Assembly: GCA_947502595.1 (NCBI GenBank)
Contig: CANNAM010000006.1
Coordinates: 1-64,000 of the forward strand
Source: an uncultured Marinicella sp.
GTDB taxonomy: Bacteria > Pseudomonadota > Gammaproteobacteria > Xanthomonadales > Marinicellaceae
Direction: 5' to 3'
Length of the DNA: 64,000 nucleotides
A program made the translations under genes and the position numbers. Under the pieces are notes generated by a model. That model made no database searches. It was not told the DNA's origin and saw only the letters and a program-made list of their open reading frames with translations. Positions 63,544 through 64,000 of this stretch are shown in pieces; position 1 is the stretch's first letter; every line of letters begins with the position of its first letter.

Positions 63544-64000
63544 TCACCCTTCAGCAGCCACCCAATTCGCTTCTACCAACAACCGTTCTCCAGAACGTAT
63601 GCGACCAAGGAATACATCACCTGCAATCACCTCTCCCACTCCTGCAGGGGTCCCTGTCATCAACACATCACCATCCACTAAACTGATGAATGACTTGATT
63701 TCTTGCAGTAACTCCAGCGGAGAATACAACATCATATTACACCCTCCTTGTTGTCTTAATTGACCATTGATAAATAATTCCAGACTGAGAATTTCTATTC
63801 CATCAGTGATGGGCACAAACTCGCTGAATAGCGCTGATTGATCAAATGCTTTGGCCCGTTCCCAGGGCAGCCCCTGGCTTTTAAGGCGGTTTTGAACCTG
63901 TCTTTTGGTTAAATCCAAGCCAAAACCTACAGCCACTAAATCACCCTGTTCAACTAAAAAGGCCATTTCACCTTCATAATGAAGCACTTCACCTTTCGGC
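63544..64000 (-). CDS. Fumarylacetoacetate hydrolase family protein (5' end beyond window)
   Basis: The 152 residues in the window begin PKGEVLHYEGEMAFLVE, the metal-binding entrance of FAH-domain enzymes such as YcgM. LTKRQVQNRLKSQGLPWERAKAFDQSA and LMTGTPAGVGEV complete the family signature. Such enzymes hydrolyse or decarboxylate acylpyruvates or oxaloacetate. The frame continues past the right edge, so the N-terminal part is missing from the window; a GTG at 63987 is not the true start. Confidence 0.85.
   Translation of the reverse strand, partial: PKGEVLHYEGEMAFLVEQGDLVAVGFGLDLTKRQVQNRLKSQGLPWERAKAFDQSALFSEFVPITDGIEILSLELFINGQLRQQGGCNMMLYSPLELLQEIKSFISLVDGDVLMTGTPAGVGEVIAGDVFLGRIRSGERLLVEANWVAAEG

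Overview
The window reads as the chromosome of a free-living, Gram-negative, moderately AT-rich gammaproteobacterium. Evidence for this is the gene set purF-cvpA-dedD, hisS, rodZ, pilW, rlmN and ndk in one strand block, UbiH/UbiI-type ubiquinone hydroxylases, a FabR-type and a PsrA-type regulator, EF-G type 2, and an aryl polyene cluster. A secreted protein ending in an IFSDGFE-like tail, together with the overall repertoire, makes me suspect a marine relative of Marinicella or the Lysobacter side of the class. That is inference, not something I could test. No rRNA, CRISPR array, phage or insertion sequence is visible.

Layout. Positions 1-67 hold a REP-like palindrome cluster, followed by a paaY-like hexapeptide gene. 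From 17090 down to 1108 (minus strand) runs a tightly overlapping aryl polyene (APE) operon of about 20 genes. It encodes two ketosynthases and a chain-length-factor-like protein, a ketoreductase, two dehydratases, two acyl carrier proteins, an acyl-ACP synthetase, two acyltransferases, a glycosyltransferase, a thioesterase, a LolA-like carrier, an MMPL exporter, a flavoprotein, a lipoprotein and an embedded aromatic amino acid ammonia-lyase. From 27870 down to 17691 (minus) lie ndk, rlmN, pilW, rodZ, hisS, a double-SPOR dedD-like gene, cvpA, purF, ubiH and a ubiI-like gene.

From 28379 to 34910 (plus) a PsrA-like TetR regulator heads a beta-oxidation operon (FadE-like, FadN/FadB-like, FadA-like). 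A good promoter and a PsrA-type operator lie in front of it. The FadE-like protein has lost several hallmark motifs. Next come an unusual papain-like peptidase fused to an alpha/beta hydrolase, a second lone hydrolase, a DUF2799 lipoprotein, prpF, EF-G2, a PuuD-like membrane protein, and sucA-sucB-lpdA.

From 49429 on the content is mixed: secreted or envelope proteins of unclear role (DGFE-tail protein, CIA30-like, fasciclin, CsgG-like), tyrA, a YccA-like membrane protein, an acetyltransferase, a Cys-repeat lipoprotein, RNase D, a 5'-nucleotidase lipoprotein with a sulfatase-modifying-factor-like partner, Dps, an HPF-like protein, tRNA-Leu(CAA), fabR and the 3' part of a fumarylacetoacetate hydrolase-family gene.

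Three loci concern fatty acyl chemistry: APE synthesis, PsrA-controlled beta-oxidation and FabR. A PsrA-consensus-like site also sits in the leader of the APE operon, which suggests a possible regulatory link. The items I consider most worth checking are the peptidase-hydrolase pair at 35167-38299, the ammonia-lyase inside the APE operon, the degenerate FadE, and the overlapping divergent start codons at 57498-57501. Start codons were re-chosen by ribosome binding sites, overlaps and family length. Functions come from reading motifs and remembered families, with no database search.
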